DNA of 64,000 nt from Knoellia sinensis KCTC 19936 (GTDB lineage Bacteria; Actinomycetota; Actinomycetes; Actinomycetales; Dermatophilaceae). Positions 9,403-17,121 of the stretch are shown here, one piece after another. Every line of letters begins with the position of its first letter. Positions within the stretch are counted from its first letter, which is position 1. The stretch spans positions 124,001 through 188,000 of the forward strand of contig NZ_AVPJ01000001.1 in NCBI RefSeq assembly GCF_000768705.1. Direction: 5' to 3'. The translations under genes and the position numbers were made by a program. The notes below the pieces were generated by a model. The model saw only the letters and a list, made by a program, of their open reading frames with translations. It searched no databases and was not told where the DNA came from.

Positions 9403-9476
9403 TTGGTGCAGTGGGTACTTGGTGCAGTGGGTCTGTGCTGTGGTGTCTGTGCTGTGGTGCCTGTGCAGTGGGTGTC
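9403..9476. repeat. Degenerate tandem repeat (14-16-bp units) upstream of dnaJ
   Basis: Five related units follow one another: two copies of TTGGTGCAGTGGGT plus two bases (9403-9434), two of GTGCTGTGGTG plus three bases (9435-9462) and one GTGCAGTGGGTGTC (9463-9476). They fill most of the hrcA-dnaJ gap and would be transcribed into the dnaJ leader as a C-rich strand. Function unknown. Confidence 0.6.
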
Positions 9477-9495
9477 GGTGGACGGTCGAACGGGG

Positions 9496-10527
9496 TCAGT
9501 CAGCCAGGATCCGACTGACGTAGGTCGCGACGGCGCGCACGGCAGCCATCGTCGTGGGGTAGTCCATGCGGGTCGGGCCGACGACGCCCAGGCCGGCGAC
9601 GAGGTCGGACCCCGCGCCATAGCCAGAGGTGACGAGCGACGTCGACTGCAACCCGGCATACGGGTTCTCGGCCCCGATCCGGACCGCAACGGCGTCGCCC
9701 TGATCGGTCACCGTTCCGAGGAGCTTGAGCAGGACGACGTGCTCCTCCAGCGCCTCCAGGACGGGTCCGATCGACGTCGGGAAGTCCTCGCCGGCACGGA
9801 CGAGGTTGGAGGTTCCGGCCATGACGACCCGCTCCTCGCGCTGCTCGACCAGCACCTCGGTGAGCTCGGCCGCGATCGCCGCGAGGAGTCCGCGCGCGCC
9901 GGGGTCGACCTGGATCGGGAGTTCACCGAGCCCCCCGGCGGCATCCGCCAACGTCTTCCCCACCGTGGCGCGGTTGACGTCGGCCCGGAGGGACGCAAGC
10001 ATCCGCTCGGCCGTCGGATCGGTGAGGTCCGTGCCCGTCTCGAGGACCCGCTGCTCGACGCGCCCCGTCGTCGTGATGAGGACGACGAGCAGACGGGTTG
10101 CGCCGATGGGCACGAGCTCGATGTGCCGGACCGAGGACCGGGTGAGCGATGGGTACTGCACCACGGCGACCTGACGAGTCAGCGATGCGAGGAGCCGGAC
10201 CGTCCGGTCGACGACGTCATCGAGATCGATGGCGCCGTCGAGCAACGTGCTGATGGCGCGCTTCTCGGCACCGCTCAAGGGCTTGACCGTGGTCAGCCGG
10301 TCGACGAAGAGCCGGTAGCCCGCGTCGGTCGGGATGCGACCCGCGCTCGTGTGCGGCGCCGCGATCAGACCTTCCTCCTCGAGGGCGGCCATGTCGTTGC
10401 GCACGGTGGCGGCCGAGACCCCGAGCTGGTGACGCTCGAGCAGGGCCTTGGACCCCACCGGCTCGGACGTCTCGACGTAGTCCTGGACGATGGCCCGCAA
10501 CACCGCGAGCCGACGATCCTCACTCAT
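9496..10527 (-). CDS. hrcA: Heat-inducible transcription repressor HrcA
   Basis: Repressor of class I heat-shock genes that binds CIRCE. The N-terminal winged helix (about residues 1-75) includes [19 protein letters not shown] and [33 protein letters not shown] follows, then the GAF-like HrcA core. The 343-residue length is normal. ATG at 10527 has AGGGAGG 8 nt upstream. A CIRCE element begins 21 bp upstream of the start, so autoregulation is expected. The next gene is dnaJ. Confidence 0.96.
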   Translation of the reverse strand: MSEDRRLAVLRAIVQDYVETSEPVGSKALLERHQLGVSAATVRNDMAALEEEGLIAAPHTSAGRIPTDAGYRLFVDRLTTVKPLSGAEKRAISTLLDGAIDLDDVVDRTVRLLASLTRQVAVVQYPSLTRSSVRHIELVPIGATRLLVVLITTTGRVEQRVLETGTDLTDPTAERMLASLRADVNRATVGKTLADAAGGLGELPIQVDPGARGLLAAIAAELTEVLVEQREERVVMAGTSNLVRAGEDFPTSIGPVLEALEEHVVLLKLLGTVTDQGDAVAVRIGAENPYAGLQSTSLVTSGYGAGSDLVAGLGVVGPTRMDYPTTMAAVRAVATYVSRILAD

Positions 10528-10547
10528 CCGCGACACCTCCCTTCGCG

Positions 10548-10574
10548 CTGGCACTCATGCTTGGTGAGTGCCAA
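10548..10574. promoter_or_regulatory. CIRCE operator
   Basis: A 9-bp arm CTGGCACTC, a 9-bp spacer and GAGTGCCAA fit the CIRCE consensus TTAGCACTC-N9-GAGTGCTAA with three mismatches. It sits between divergent hrcA and the DUF3097 gene. HrcA binding here should control hrcA-dnaJ and could also affect the DUF3097 gene, whose probable -10 starts 10 bp away. Confidence 0.92.
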
Positions 10575-10583
10575 TTCTACGTC

Positions 10584-10589
10584 TACCCT
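10584..10589 (+). promoter_or_regulatory. Candidate leaderless -10 of the DUF3097 gene
   Basis: TACCCT ends 7 nt before the GTG start at 10597. The adjacent CIRCE would overlap the -35 region. Confidence 0.45.
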
Positions 10590-10596
10590 CACGCAG

Positions 10597-11475
10597 GTGA
10601 CGGATCGCTACGGACAGGACGTGCTCTCCGGCGACTGGAAGGCGCCTCGCGGCGGCCGCTCCACTCCCCTCGCCGCCGAACTCGGGCTCGTCGTCGAGGA
10701 CGTCGAAACCGGCTGGGTCGGTGCGGTGGTCCGCGTCGAGAAGGCGGGCGGCATCCAGGTCGTCCACCTGGAGGATCGTCGGGGACGCACCAAGGCCTTC
10801 CCGCTCGGGCCCGGCTTCCACGTCGACGGTCGCCCGGTGACGCTGACCAAGCCGACGGCCGCTGCCGATGCCAAACTGACAGCGGCCCGAACCGCCGCGT
10901 CCCGGACGGCCAGCGGATCCCGCGCAGTCGCGCACGCCCCAGCCAGGGTGGCCAGCGCGTCACGGATCTTCGTCGAAGGCACGCACGACGCGGAGCTCGT
11001 CGAGAAGGTCTGGGGTCACGACCTCCGTGTCGAAGGCGTCGTCGTCGAGCCCCTCGACGGCGTCGATGACCTGGAGGCCGCGATTCGCGACTTCGCGCCC
11101 GGACCGGGCAAGCGCATGGGAGTGCTGGTCGACCACCTCGTGCCCGGGACGAAGGAGACGCGCGTCGTCGAGGCCGCCTCCCGGCTGCAGCCGTTCGCTC
11201 CGCACGTCCTCATCGTCGGGCACCCCTACGTCGACGTGTGGCAATCCGTGCGGCCGGAGCGGTTGGGCATGCAGCAGTGGCCGGTCATCCCCCGCGGCAC
11301 CTCGTGGAAGCACGGCATCTGCGCGCACCTTGGCTGGCCCCACGACGACCAGGCCGACATCGCCCGCGCCTGGAAGCAGATTCTCGGGACGGTGCGGAAC
11401 TACGCCGACCTCGAGCCGTCGTTGCTGGGTCGGGTCGAGGAGCTCATCGACTTCGTCACCGCCCCGGCGGCCTGA
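10597..11475 (+). CDS. DUF3097 family protein
   Basis: Conserved actinobacterial protein of unknown function, 292 residues, commonly found divergent from hrcA. The N-terminal part (about 1-80) looks beta-rich (VGAVVRVEKAGGIQVVHLED). After an Ala/Ser-rich linker, the C-terminal half contains ASRIFVEGTHDAELVEKVWG, GVLVDHLVPGTKE and HVLIVGHPYVDVW, a Toprim-like pattern with the Glu and the DHL/GHPYVD acidic positions. The Toprim suggestion is mine, so a nucleic-acid role is possible but unproven. There is no Shine-Dalgarno; the GTG follows a TANNNT hexamer and is probably leaderless. Confidence 0.85.
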   Translation: MTDRYGQDVLSGDWKAPRGGRSTPLAAELGLVVEDVETGWVGAVVRVEKAGGIQVVHLEDRRGRTKAFPLGPGFHVDGRPVTLTKPTAAADAKLTAARTAASRTASGSRAVAHAPARVASASRIFVEGTHDAELVEKVWGHDLRVEGVVVEPLDGVDDLEAAIRDFAPGPGKRMGVLVDHLVPGTKETRVVEAASRLQPFAPHVLIVGHPYVDVWQSVRPERLGMQQWPVIPRGTSWKHGICAHLGWPHDDQADIARAWKQILGTVRNYADLEPSLLGRVEELIDFVTAPAA

Positions 11476-11481
11476 GCCTGC

Positions 11482-11521
11482 GTCCGCAGGAATGGTCGCC
11501 TGGGTGACCAATCCTGCGGAC
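11482..11521 (+). terminator. Hairpin after the DUF3097 gene
   Basis: Arms 11482-11497 and 11506-11521 are complementary over 16 nt with a single A.A mismatch and an 8-nt loop. The dyad starts 7 nt after the stop codon. There is no T-run, so it is either a non-canonical terminator or an mRNA 3'-protecting structure. Confidence 0.6.
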
Positions 11522-11667
11522 ACAAGCACGGTGGGTATGCCGTGTGCGCGCCTTCCGCGGCAGGGTCACCCCTGATCCCACCCTGATCACACCCCGAACG
11601 GGGGATGAAACGTGCTCTCGATGGGTTTCACTGGGAGACAGCACCCCGTCCCCTGAAGGAGGACACC

Positions 11668-12201
11668 ATGACCACCACCCCGCAGCCGGAGTTCGAAGGA
11701 CAGAACCCGCAGGCGCCTCAGGCCCAGCCTCAGCAGGGGCAGACTCCCCCGCCGCCTCCGTACCAGCCGCCCGCCGCCGGGCAGCCATATTCGGGGCAGT
11801 CCTACCAAGGCCAGACCTCCCCGGGGCAGCCGACGGCCTACGGGCAGCAGGTTCTCGACCCGGCGCAACAGCGTCAGTGGGGCATGTTCGCCCACCTCAT
11901 CCCGCTCATCGCGATGGTGCTCAGTGCCGGCCTGCTCGGTTTCGTCGGGTCGCTCATCATCTACGTGATGTACAAGGAGCGCGGAGACTTCGTGCGGCAG
12001 CACGCTGCCAACTCGCTCAACATCCAGATCGTCACCGGGATCGTCCTGCTCATCTCGTTCCCGCTCATGCTCGTGCTCGTCGGCTTCGTGACGTACTTCC
12101 TGGCGCTGGCCTTCGCCTTCGTGCTCCACATCATCGGAGCCCTGCGCGCCAACGAGGGTCAGCAGTGGACGCCGCCCATGACCCCCGCCTTCGTCAAGTA
12201 G
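11668..12201 (+). CDS. DUF4870 domain membrane protein
   Basis: Small membrane protein of 177 residues. The N-terminal 70 residues are Pro/Gln/Gly-rich and disordered (QPQQGQTPPPPPYQPPA). The rest has three hydrophobic segments around 80-105, 125-150 and 150-165 with WGMFAHLIPLIAMVLSAG and HAANSLNIQI, matching the DUF4870/TIC20-like family. Function unknown. The start at 11668 is clear: AAGGAGG lies 5 nt upstream. It is monocistronic, converging with an SDR gene across an inverted repeat. Confidence 0.88.
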   Translation: MTTTPQPEFEGQNPQAPQAQPQQGQTPPPPPYQPPAAGQPYSGQSYQGQTSPGQPTAYGQQVLDPAQQRQWGMFAHLIPLIAMVLSAGLLGFVGSLIIYVMYKERGDFVRQHAANSLNIQIVTGIVLLISFPLMLVLVGFVTYFLALAFAFVLHIIGALRANEGQQWTPPMTPAFVK

Positions 12202-12222
12202 GCCTGCACGACGCTCCCCGCT

Positions 12223-12300
12223 TCGACTTTGTGCCCCATTGGGCCCGTTCATCGGACGGCGCACCGCCGCCGGAAGCGGCCCCATGGGGCACAAAGTCGA
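12223..12300. terminator. 17-bp inverted repeat between convergent genes (possible bidirectional terminator)
   Basis: Arms 12223-12239 (TCGACTTTGTGCCCCAT) and 12284-12300 are perfect complements, separated by 44 bp. The dyad fills most of the gap between the convergent DUF4870 and SDR genes. The large spacer and absence of a T-tract make simple intrinsic termination uncertain. Confidence 0.6.
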
Positions 12301-12307
12301 TCTGCGC

Positions 12308-13075
12308 TCAGACGCCGCCCTTGAGGAGCAGCCCTCCGTCGACGACGAGGAGTTGGCCGGTCATCCACGCAGCGTCGTCCGAGAGCAGGAAGGCCACGAC
12401 GCCGGCGATGTCCTCGGGCACGCCGAGCCGCCCGAGCGGATAGCCGGCGGCAACCTCCTCCTCACGCCCCTCGTAGAGCGCCGTCGCGAACCGGGTCTTG
12501 ACGACCGCAGGCGCGACGGCATTGACGCGCACCGACGGCCCCAGTTCGATGGCGAGTTCCTCGGTGAGGTGGGTGAGCATGGCCTTGCTGGCGCCATAGA
12601 AGCCGATACCTGGGGCGGGCCGCACACCGGCCACGGACGACACGTTCACGATCGCGCCACCGCGTTGCTCGAGGCCACCCGCGACGGCCTTCTGGATCCA
12701 CGACAACGCAGCGATGCAGTTGACCTCGACGATCTTGCGGGCGGCGTCGAGGTCGAGATCGACCAGACGCCCGTAGGCCGGGTTGATCCCCGTGTTGTTG
12801 ACGAGCAGGTCGACCGGCCCGAACCTCTCGGCCACCGTTGCGAGCACCTCGTCCTGGTGGGCCGGGTCGTCCGCACGACCGGCAACGGCCATCGCCACGT
12901 CCGGCCCTCCCAGCGACTCCACCGCCGTGTCGAGCGCCTCCTGCTTGCGCGCCGTGATGCACACCCGTGCGCCCTCGGCGACGAGCCGCTCGGCGATCCC
13001 GAGACCGATTCCTCGGCTGGCTCCCGTGACGATGGCGGTGCGGCCCTCAAGTCGGTGTGAGCGTGTCGAAGTCAT
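12308..13075 (-). CDS. SDR-family NAD(P)-dependent oxidoreductase
   Basis: Classical short-chain dehydrogenase of 255 residues resembling FabG-like oxidoreductases. The cofactor motif TGASRGIG is near residue 16, NNTG replaces NNAG near 93, the catalytic Ser is in VSS near 142 and the Tyr-x3-Lys is YGASK near 155. The substrate is unknown. A TAGGTT hexamer ends 7 nt before ATG 13075, so this start is preferred over an in-frame ATG/GTG further upstream, and the mRNA is probably leaderless. It is divergent from the cyclic-nucleotide-binding gene. Confidence 0.88.
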   Translation of the reverse strand: MTSTRSHRLEGRTAIVTGASRGIGLGIAERLVAEGARVCITARKQEALDTAVESLGGPDVAMAVAGRADDPAHQDEVLATVAERFGPVDLLVNNTGINPAYGRLVDLDLDAARKIVEVNCIAALSWIQKAVAGGLEQRGGAIVNVSSVAGVRPAPGIGFYGASKAMLTHLTEELAIELGPSVRVNAVAPAVVKTRFATALYEGREEEVAAGYPLGRLGVPEDIAGVVAFLLSDDAAWMTGQLLVVDGGLLLKGGV

Positions 13076-13082
13076 GTGGGCC

Positions 13083-13088
13083 AACCTA
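13083..13088 (-). promoter_or_regulatory. Candidate leaderless -10 of the SDR gene
   Basis: TAGGTT on the minus strand ends 7 nt before the ATG at 13075. Confidence 0.45.
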
Positions 13089-13140
13089 GAGCGCCGCACG
13101 GAAGTCACCCAACGGCCCCTCGACCGACGGGTCCCGACCC

Positions 13141-13146
13141 TAGACT
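13141..13146 (+). promoter_or_regulatory. Candidate leaderless -10 of the cNMP-binding/transporter operon
   Basis: TAGACT ends 6 nt before the ATG at 13153. It would serve both translationally coupled genes. Confidence 0.45.
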
Positions 13147-13152
13147 CGATGC

Positions 13153-13578
13153 ATGCTCCTGACCGTGGAGCGGGTGGCTCACCTCCGTCACGTCGCCCTG
13201 TTCTCCGCCACGCCGGATCACGTTCTCGCGGGGGTCGCGACAGCCGTCGACGAGGTTGAGTTCGCCGCTGGCGACACCCTGATGCGTGCGGGAGACATCG
13301 AGGACTGGCTGTTCGTCGTCGTCAGCGGACGGGTGGACGTCGTGCGCCCTGACCGTCGGGTCTCCCTCGGGCCCGGCGCCGTCGTCGGCGAGCTGGCCGT
13401 CCTCGACCCCCAACCACGTTCGGCCACCGTCACTGCAACGACACCAGTGACCGCGTTCCGTCTGAGCAAGCCGGCCTTTGACGAAGCCGTCCGGACCCGG
13501 CCCGAAGTCGCACTCGGCGTGATCACCGAGTTGGTCCGTCGGCTGCGGGAGACTCACGAGGCACGACCCGATCGATGA
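13153..13578 (+). CDS. Stand-alone cyclic nucleotide-binding domain protein
   Basis: A 141-residue protein consisting almost entirely of one cNMP-binding beta-roll. The phosphate-binding cassette reads GAVVGELAVLDPQPRSATV (about residues 76-94), with the conserved Gly-Glu and the Arg that contacts the cyclic phosphate, so ligand binding is plausible. There is no DNA-binding helix-turn-helix, kinase or membrane helix. Its ATGA overlap with the following NTT-like transporter gene implies stoichiometric co-translation and a regulatory subunit role. cAMP versus cGMP cannot be decided. Confidence 0.85.
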   Translation: MLLTVERVAHLRHVALFSATPDHVLAGVATAVDEVEFAAGDTLMRAGDIEDWLFVVVSGRVDVVRPDRRVSLGPGAVVGELAVLDPQPRSATVTATTPVTAFRLSKPAFDEAVRTRPEVALGVITELVRRLRETHEARPDR

Positions 13579-15554
13579 AATCCCGGCTGGCACTGCTGAC
13601 GGGACAGACCATCGCACTCGGCGTGATGGTGGCATTCCTCGTGGTGCCGGCCAGCGCGCTGTTCCTGGCTCGCTACGGCGCGGACGCCCTTCCCTTCACC
13701 TACCTGGCCGTGGCAGTGACCGGAGTAGTCGTCACCATCCTGATCCGCAGGGCACAGAACCATTTCAGTCTCGCCAGACTGGCAGTCCTGGTGCTGACGA
13801 CCTACATCGCGATCGTTGCCGTGGCGTGGGCACTCCTCGAATTCGCCGACGCTGTATGGGTGACGTTTCCCCTGATCGTCGTCTTCCCACTCATCATCCC
13901 GTTGGGACTCATGCTCGTCGGCGCCCAATCCGGCCGTCTCCTCGACGTGCGCCAGATCAAGGCCCACTTGCCGCGAGTCATGGGAGGGTTCGCACTCGGC
14001 TTCGCGATCGGCGGGGTGGGCGCAGCAGCCTTGGTGGGGCCCTTGGGCGGACCCGTTCCACTCCTGGGGGTGGATGCCCTCACGGGAGTCGTCCTGCTGG
14101 GCCTGACCCTCGAGACAGCCCGCCGCTTCCCGGGCGAGTTGCGAGCCACGCCAGACCCGCTGCCGCCGGATGTCTTGAGCCGGCCAGCACTCCGAACTCT
14201 CCTCGGGAACCGCTTGGTCCTCGTCGTGTTCGGCTATCAGGTGTTGGCCGCAGCCACCATGCAGTTGCTCGACTTCCTCGTCTGGGAACGGGCGGCCGTG
14301 CGCTACCCGGACCCCACCGACCTGACGCGGTTCCAGGGTCTCTACGGCGCCGTCATCAACGTCACGGCGATCCTCTTCGTGGTGCTCCTGGCCGGTCGCC
14401 TGCTCACGCGCTTCGGCGTGGGCCTCGGGCTGGCGCTGAACCCGGGAGCCGTCGTCGTGCTCGCAGCCGTGGGCACTGCCCTCGGCTTCGCTGCCGGCAG
14501 CGTCACGACGGCGTTCTTCGTCCTGATCTGCGTCCAGCAGGTCATCAGCATTTCGCTCACCGACGGGATGACCCGCAGCTCCATCAACGCGACCTACCAA
14601 GCCCTGCCGATGGCTGAACGACTCCGCGCACAGACCGGTGTCGAGTCGGCCGGCGTCCCCGTGGCCCTCGGTCTCGTCGGTGGCTTCCTCCTCCTGCACC
14701 GCGCCTGGGGTCTCGACATCCTCGTCGTGGAGGGGGTGACGCTCGTGGTGGCTCTGGCGTGGCTGGCGCTCGCGCAACGTGCCCATCGGGAGTACCGCGC
14801 CGGGCTGCGTCAGCAGCTCGCCCGCCCGCCGTGGGTACCAGCCTCGCTCCGGATCCGCGACGAGGCGCAGCAGGCTGCGGTGAACCGGCTCCTCGCAAGC
14901 AGCGACCCACTCGATGTCCAGGTGGCAGTGACAGCGCTCAACGACACACGTCACGACTGGGGTTGGGACCTCGCACCAGAACGCTCCGATCCCGCGCTGG
15001 ACGTCCGCCGCGCCCTGGTCGCCGAGGCGGAGCACGTGGCGCTGGCTCTCGACGTTCTGGAGGGCCTGGACGGCGCACCCGGCACGCAACCGCTGCGCAG
15101 CGCGCTGCGCGACACCGTGACGGAGTCGGCTCGACAGGCCACCGACGTGCTCGCCCTCGCTCACGGTCGAGACGAGGTGTTGCGCGCGGTCTCGGCGATG
15201 AGTTCGCCCGCTGAGCGAGAGCGTGGGCTGGCTCTGGAGATGCTCGAGGTCACCTGCGGCCACAGAACTGCCGGACTGGCTCTCGCCCTGGTGGATCCGA
15301 TGCTGGATGACACGGCTCGGCGACGAGCCCTGGCAGCCCAAGCCCCTCGCGCGCACCGTTCCACGGCCGAGCACCTCCGAGATCTGGTCACTGACCCGAA
15401 AGGCACCTGGAACCAACCCTGGCTCAGGGCCTGCGGCCTGTACGCCGCTCCGGGAGTCCTCGGGGCCAAGGCTCACGAGTTGGCGATCCCCTTCGTCAAT
15501 GACCCCGATCCCGTCGTCGCCGAGACGGCGCGGTGGGTCCTGCGGCCCGAATGA
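13575..15554 (+). CDS. NTT-like (ATP/ADP translocase-related) MFS protein with C-terminal helical repeats
   Basis: 659-residue membrane protein. About 400 N-terminal residues form roughly 12 hydrophobic helices. The segment SGRLLDVRQIKAHLPRVMG followed by a Gly/Ala-rich helix resembles the nucleotide-transporter-like branch of the major facilitator superfamily, as does the loop with LPFTYLAVAVTGVV. Residues about 410-659 are soluble and helical with a spacing suggestive of HEAT-like repeats, ending VVAETARWVLRPE. The partner gene encoding a cNMP domain overlaps by four bases. Single-chain proteins joining transporter, HEAT and cNMP modules exist in other bacteria; here the sensor is a separate chain. 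Nucleotide transport itself is not shown: the substrate is unknown. Confidence 0.72.
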   Translation: MKSRLALLTGQTIALGVMVAFLVVPASALFLARYGADALPFTYLAVAVTGVVVTILIRRAQNHFSLARLAVLVLTTYIAIVAVAWALLEFADAVWVTFPLIVVFPLIIPLGLMLVGAQSGRLLDVRQIKAHLPRVMGGFALGFAIGGVGAAALVGPLGGPVPLLGVDALTGVVLLGLTLETARRFPGELRATPDPLPPDVLSRPALRTLLGNRLVLVVFGYQVLAAATMQLLDFLVWERAAVRYPDPTDLTRFQGLYGAVINVTAILFVVLLAGRLLTRFGVGLGLALNPGAVVVLAAVGTALGFAAGSVTTAFFVLICVQQVISISLTDGMTRSSINATYQALPMAERLRAQTGVESAGVPVALGLVGGFLLLHRAWGLDILVVEGVTLVVALAWLALAQRAHREYRAGLRQQLARPPWVPASLRIRDEAQQAAVNRLLASSDPLDVQVAVTALNDTRHDWGWDLAPERSDPALDVRRALVAEAEHVALALDVLEGLDGAPGTQPLRSALRDTVTESARQATDVLALAHGRDEVLRAVSAMSSPAERERGLALEMLEVTCGHRTAGLALALVDPMLDDTARRRALAAQAPRAHRSTAEHLRDLVTDPKGTWNQPWLRACGLYAAPGVLGAKAHELAIPFVNDPDPVVAETARWVLRPE

Positions 15555-15557
15555 CGC

Positions 15558-16784
15558 TCAGGTCTCGACGCCGAGCAGCCGGCGGACGACCGTGTCGGCA
15601 AGGAGTCGGCCGCGCAGGGTGAGAACGACCCGACGGTCGCGGACGGCTGCAGGCCCCTCGATGAGTTCGTGGGCAACCAGTCCGGCGACAGCGCGCCGGC
15701 CGACGTCGTCGAGTTCGTCGATCGACAGGCCATCGCGAACGCGCACCTGCAAGAGCACCTTCTCGTCCCGCAGTTGCTCGGTCGTCAACGTCTCCCGACC
15801 TGCAGCAGGAGAGAGCCGCTCGGCCAGCCGGCCGGCATACGCCCTCGGGTGCTTGACGTTCCACCACCGCACGCCGCCCACGTGGCTGTGCGCTCCCGGA
15901 CCCACTCCCCACCAGTCGCCACCGGTCCAGTAGCCGTCGTTGTGCCTGCACCGGCCGGCAGGCGTCCGCGTCCAGTTGCTCACTTCGTACCACCCGAACC
16001 CCGCCGCGGAGAGCGCCTCCTCCGCCAGTTCGTACTTCGTCGCCTCATCGTCGTCATCGGGGCGCTCGACCTCACCGCGTCGCACCTGGGAAGCCAGCTT
16101 CGTTCCCTCCTCGACCACGAGCGCGTAGGCCGAAATGTGCTCCGGCTCAAGGGAGATCGCGGCATCGAGACTGGTCTGCCAATCGTCCACGGACTCCCCC
16201 GGTGTCCCATAGATGAGGTCGACACTCGTCACGAGGCCGGCTGCCTGCGCCGCCATGACCGCACGACCGACTCCCTCCGGGTCGTGCGTCCGGTCCAACG
16301 TTGCCAGGACGTGTGGGACAGCGGACTGCATGCCGAGCGAGATGCGCGTGAATCCCCCGTCCGCGAGTTCCTTCAGGGAGTCCGGCGTCACCGAGTCCGG
16401 GTTCGCTTCGGTGGTCACCTCGACGTCATCGGCCAGGCCAAACCGATCTCGTATGCCGTCCACGGCCTTCACGAGATCGGCTGCGGCGAGCATCGTCGGA
16501 GTGCCGCCGCCCACGAAGATCGTGTCGACCTCCGGTGCGGCATCGCCGAGCACCGACTGCGCGAGGTCGAGCTCGGCCATGGTGGTGTCGACGAACGTCG
16601 ACGTGCTCGCGCCCGGCCCGAGCTCGGTCAACGTATAGGTGTTGAAGTCGCAGTAGCCGCACCGCACGCGGCAGAACGGCACGTGCAGGTAGACGCCGAA
16701 GGGACGCTCCCCCAACCCTGCGAGCGCGGACTCCGGGAGCTCACCCGAGTCCGGGGCCGGGTCTCCATCGGGCAGTCGGGGCAT
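15558..16784 (-). CDS. hemW: Heme chaperone HemW (radical SAM, coproporphyrinogen-oxidase-like)
   Basis: Radical SAM protein now regarded as a heme-transfer chaperone rather than a coproporphyrinogen oxidase. The cluster motif CRVRCGYCDF (about residues 37-46) is preceded by GVYLHVPF. IFVGGGTPTML, TEANPDSV, ISLGMQS and DLIYGTPGE are the family's conserved blocks, and a HemN_C domain closes the protein. Length is 408 residues. ATG 16784 is selected because GAGGA lies 8 nt upstream. Only 3 bp separate its stop from the convergent NTT-like gene. Confidence 0.95.
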   Translation of the reverse strand: MPRLPDGDPAPDSGELPESALAGLGERPFGVYLHVPFCRVRCGYCDFNTYTLTELGPGASTSTFVDTTMAELDLAQSVLGDAAPEVDTIFVGGGTPTMLAAADLVKAVDGIRDRFGLADDVEVTTEANPDSVTPDSLKELADGGFTRISLGMQSAVPHVLATLDRTHDPEGVGRAVMAAQAAGLVTSVDLIYGTPGESVDDWQTSLDAAISLEPEHISAYALVVEEGTKLASQVRRGEVERPDDDDEATKYELAEEALSAAGFGWYEVSNWTRTPAGRCRHNDGYWTGGDWWGVGPGAHSHVGGVRWWNVKHPRAYAGRLAERLSPAAGRETLTTEQLRDEKVLLQVRVRDGLSIDELDDVGRRAVAGLVAHELIEGPAAVRDRRVVLTLRGRLLADTVVRRLLGVET

Positions 16785-16874
16785 GCAGCAAATCCTCGCA
16801 CCCGCCCTCGGCGCAGAGTGGGCCGGCTTGTTCCGGCTTGTCGGAGTCATCAGACCGGCTGGCGCAGCAGGGCC

Positions 16875-16902
16875 TGCGGCGTGTCCAGCGTGACACGCCG
16901 CA
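16875..16902. repeat. 11-bp perfect dyad upstream of hemW
   Basis: TGCGGCGTGTC (16875-16885) and GACACGCCGCA (16892-16902) flank a 6-bp spacer. No T-run follows on either strand. It could be an operator or a hairpin in a divergent leader. Confidence 0.55.
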
Positions 16903-16939
16903 ACGGTCCAGAAATTCCGAGAAAGATCGGCGACAGGGG

Positions 16940-16968
16940 TTGCGCGCCCGGCCCCGCCCGACTACAAA
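16940..16968 (+). promoter_or_regulatory. Candidate promoter of the small RNA
   Basis: TTGCGC (16940-16945), a 17-bp spacer and TACAAA (16963-16968) match housekeeping -35/-10 spacing. The predicted start, 6-8 nt downstream, falls exactly at the 5' edge of the first hairpin. Confidence 0.6.
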
Positions 16969-16974
16969 TATCCA

Positions 16975-17072
16975 TACGCACTCACTTCGGTGAGAGCGTC
17001 GAAACAAGAACTTCGGTTCATGTTTCGTCGAGGGCCTCGGAAACTCATACTTTCCGAGGCCCTCACCTTTTG
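16975..17072 (+). ncRNA. Candidate small RNA: two UUCG-capped hairpins plus intrinsic terminator
   Basis: Hairpin 1 (16976-16999): ACGC, A, CTCAC, loop TTCG, GTGAG, A, GCGT. Hairpin 2 (17000-17027): CGAAACA, A, GAAC, loop TTCG, GTTC, A, TGTTTCG. Both have a cUUCGg tetraloop and one A.A mismatch. Hairpin 3 (17030-17064) has 14 perfect base pairs and a 7-nt loop, followed by ACCTTTTG, an intrinsic terminator. No start codon with a reasonable reading frame lies inside. It matches no RNA family I recognise (it lacks the C-rich loops of 6C RNA). It could instead be an attenuator leader for the cyclodeaminase gene 50 bp downstream, but that gene has its own -10. Confidence 0.62.
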
Positions 17073-17108
17073 CCCCGATGTTGACCTTCCCCAGAGGTGC
17101 GCCCTCGA

Positions 17109-17114
17109 TAGGTT
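17109..17114 (+). promoter_or_regulatory. Candidate leaderless -10 of the cyclodeaminase gene
   Basis: TAGGTT ends 7 nt before the GTG at 17122. Confidence 0.5.
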
Positions 17115-17121
17115 GGCGGGC

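Larger units (their letters stand above)
16785..17121. other. 337-bp intergenic region with structured elements
   Basis: No coding sequence. It holds the hemW leader, an 11-bp dyad (16875-16902), a candidate sigma-70-type promoter (16940-16968), a three-hairpin candidate small RNA (about 16975-17072) and a leaderless -10 (17109-17114) for the next gene. These are listed separately. Confidence 0.75.

Noticed and set aside
9403-10596. Upstream extension of the DUF3097 frame
   Set aside because: The frame is open but is a shadow of hrcA; DUF3097-like sequence begins at 10597 just after a -10 hexamer.
11605-11667. Upstream ATG extending the DUF4870 gene by 21 codons
   Set aside because: The consensus AAGGAGG sits inside this extension directly before ATG 11668, which is the better start.
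13554-15476. 640-codon open frame on the minus strand
   Set aside because: It mirrors the NTT-like gene, has biased low-complexity His/Gln/Glu/Arg composition and no family motif; a high-GC antisense shadow.
16975-17072. 6C RNA
   Set aside because: Hairpin loops are UUCG rather than runs of six or more C, so it does not fit that family.
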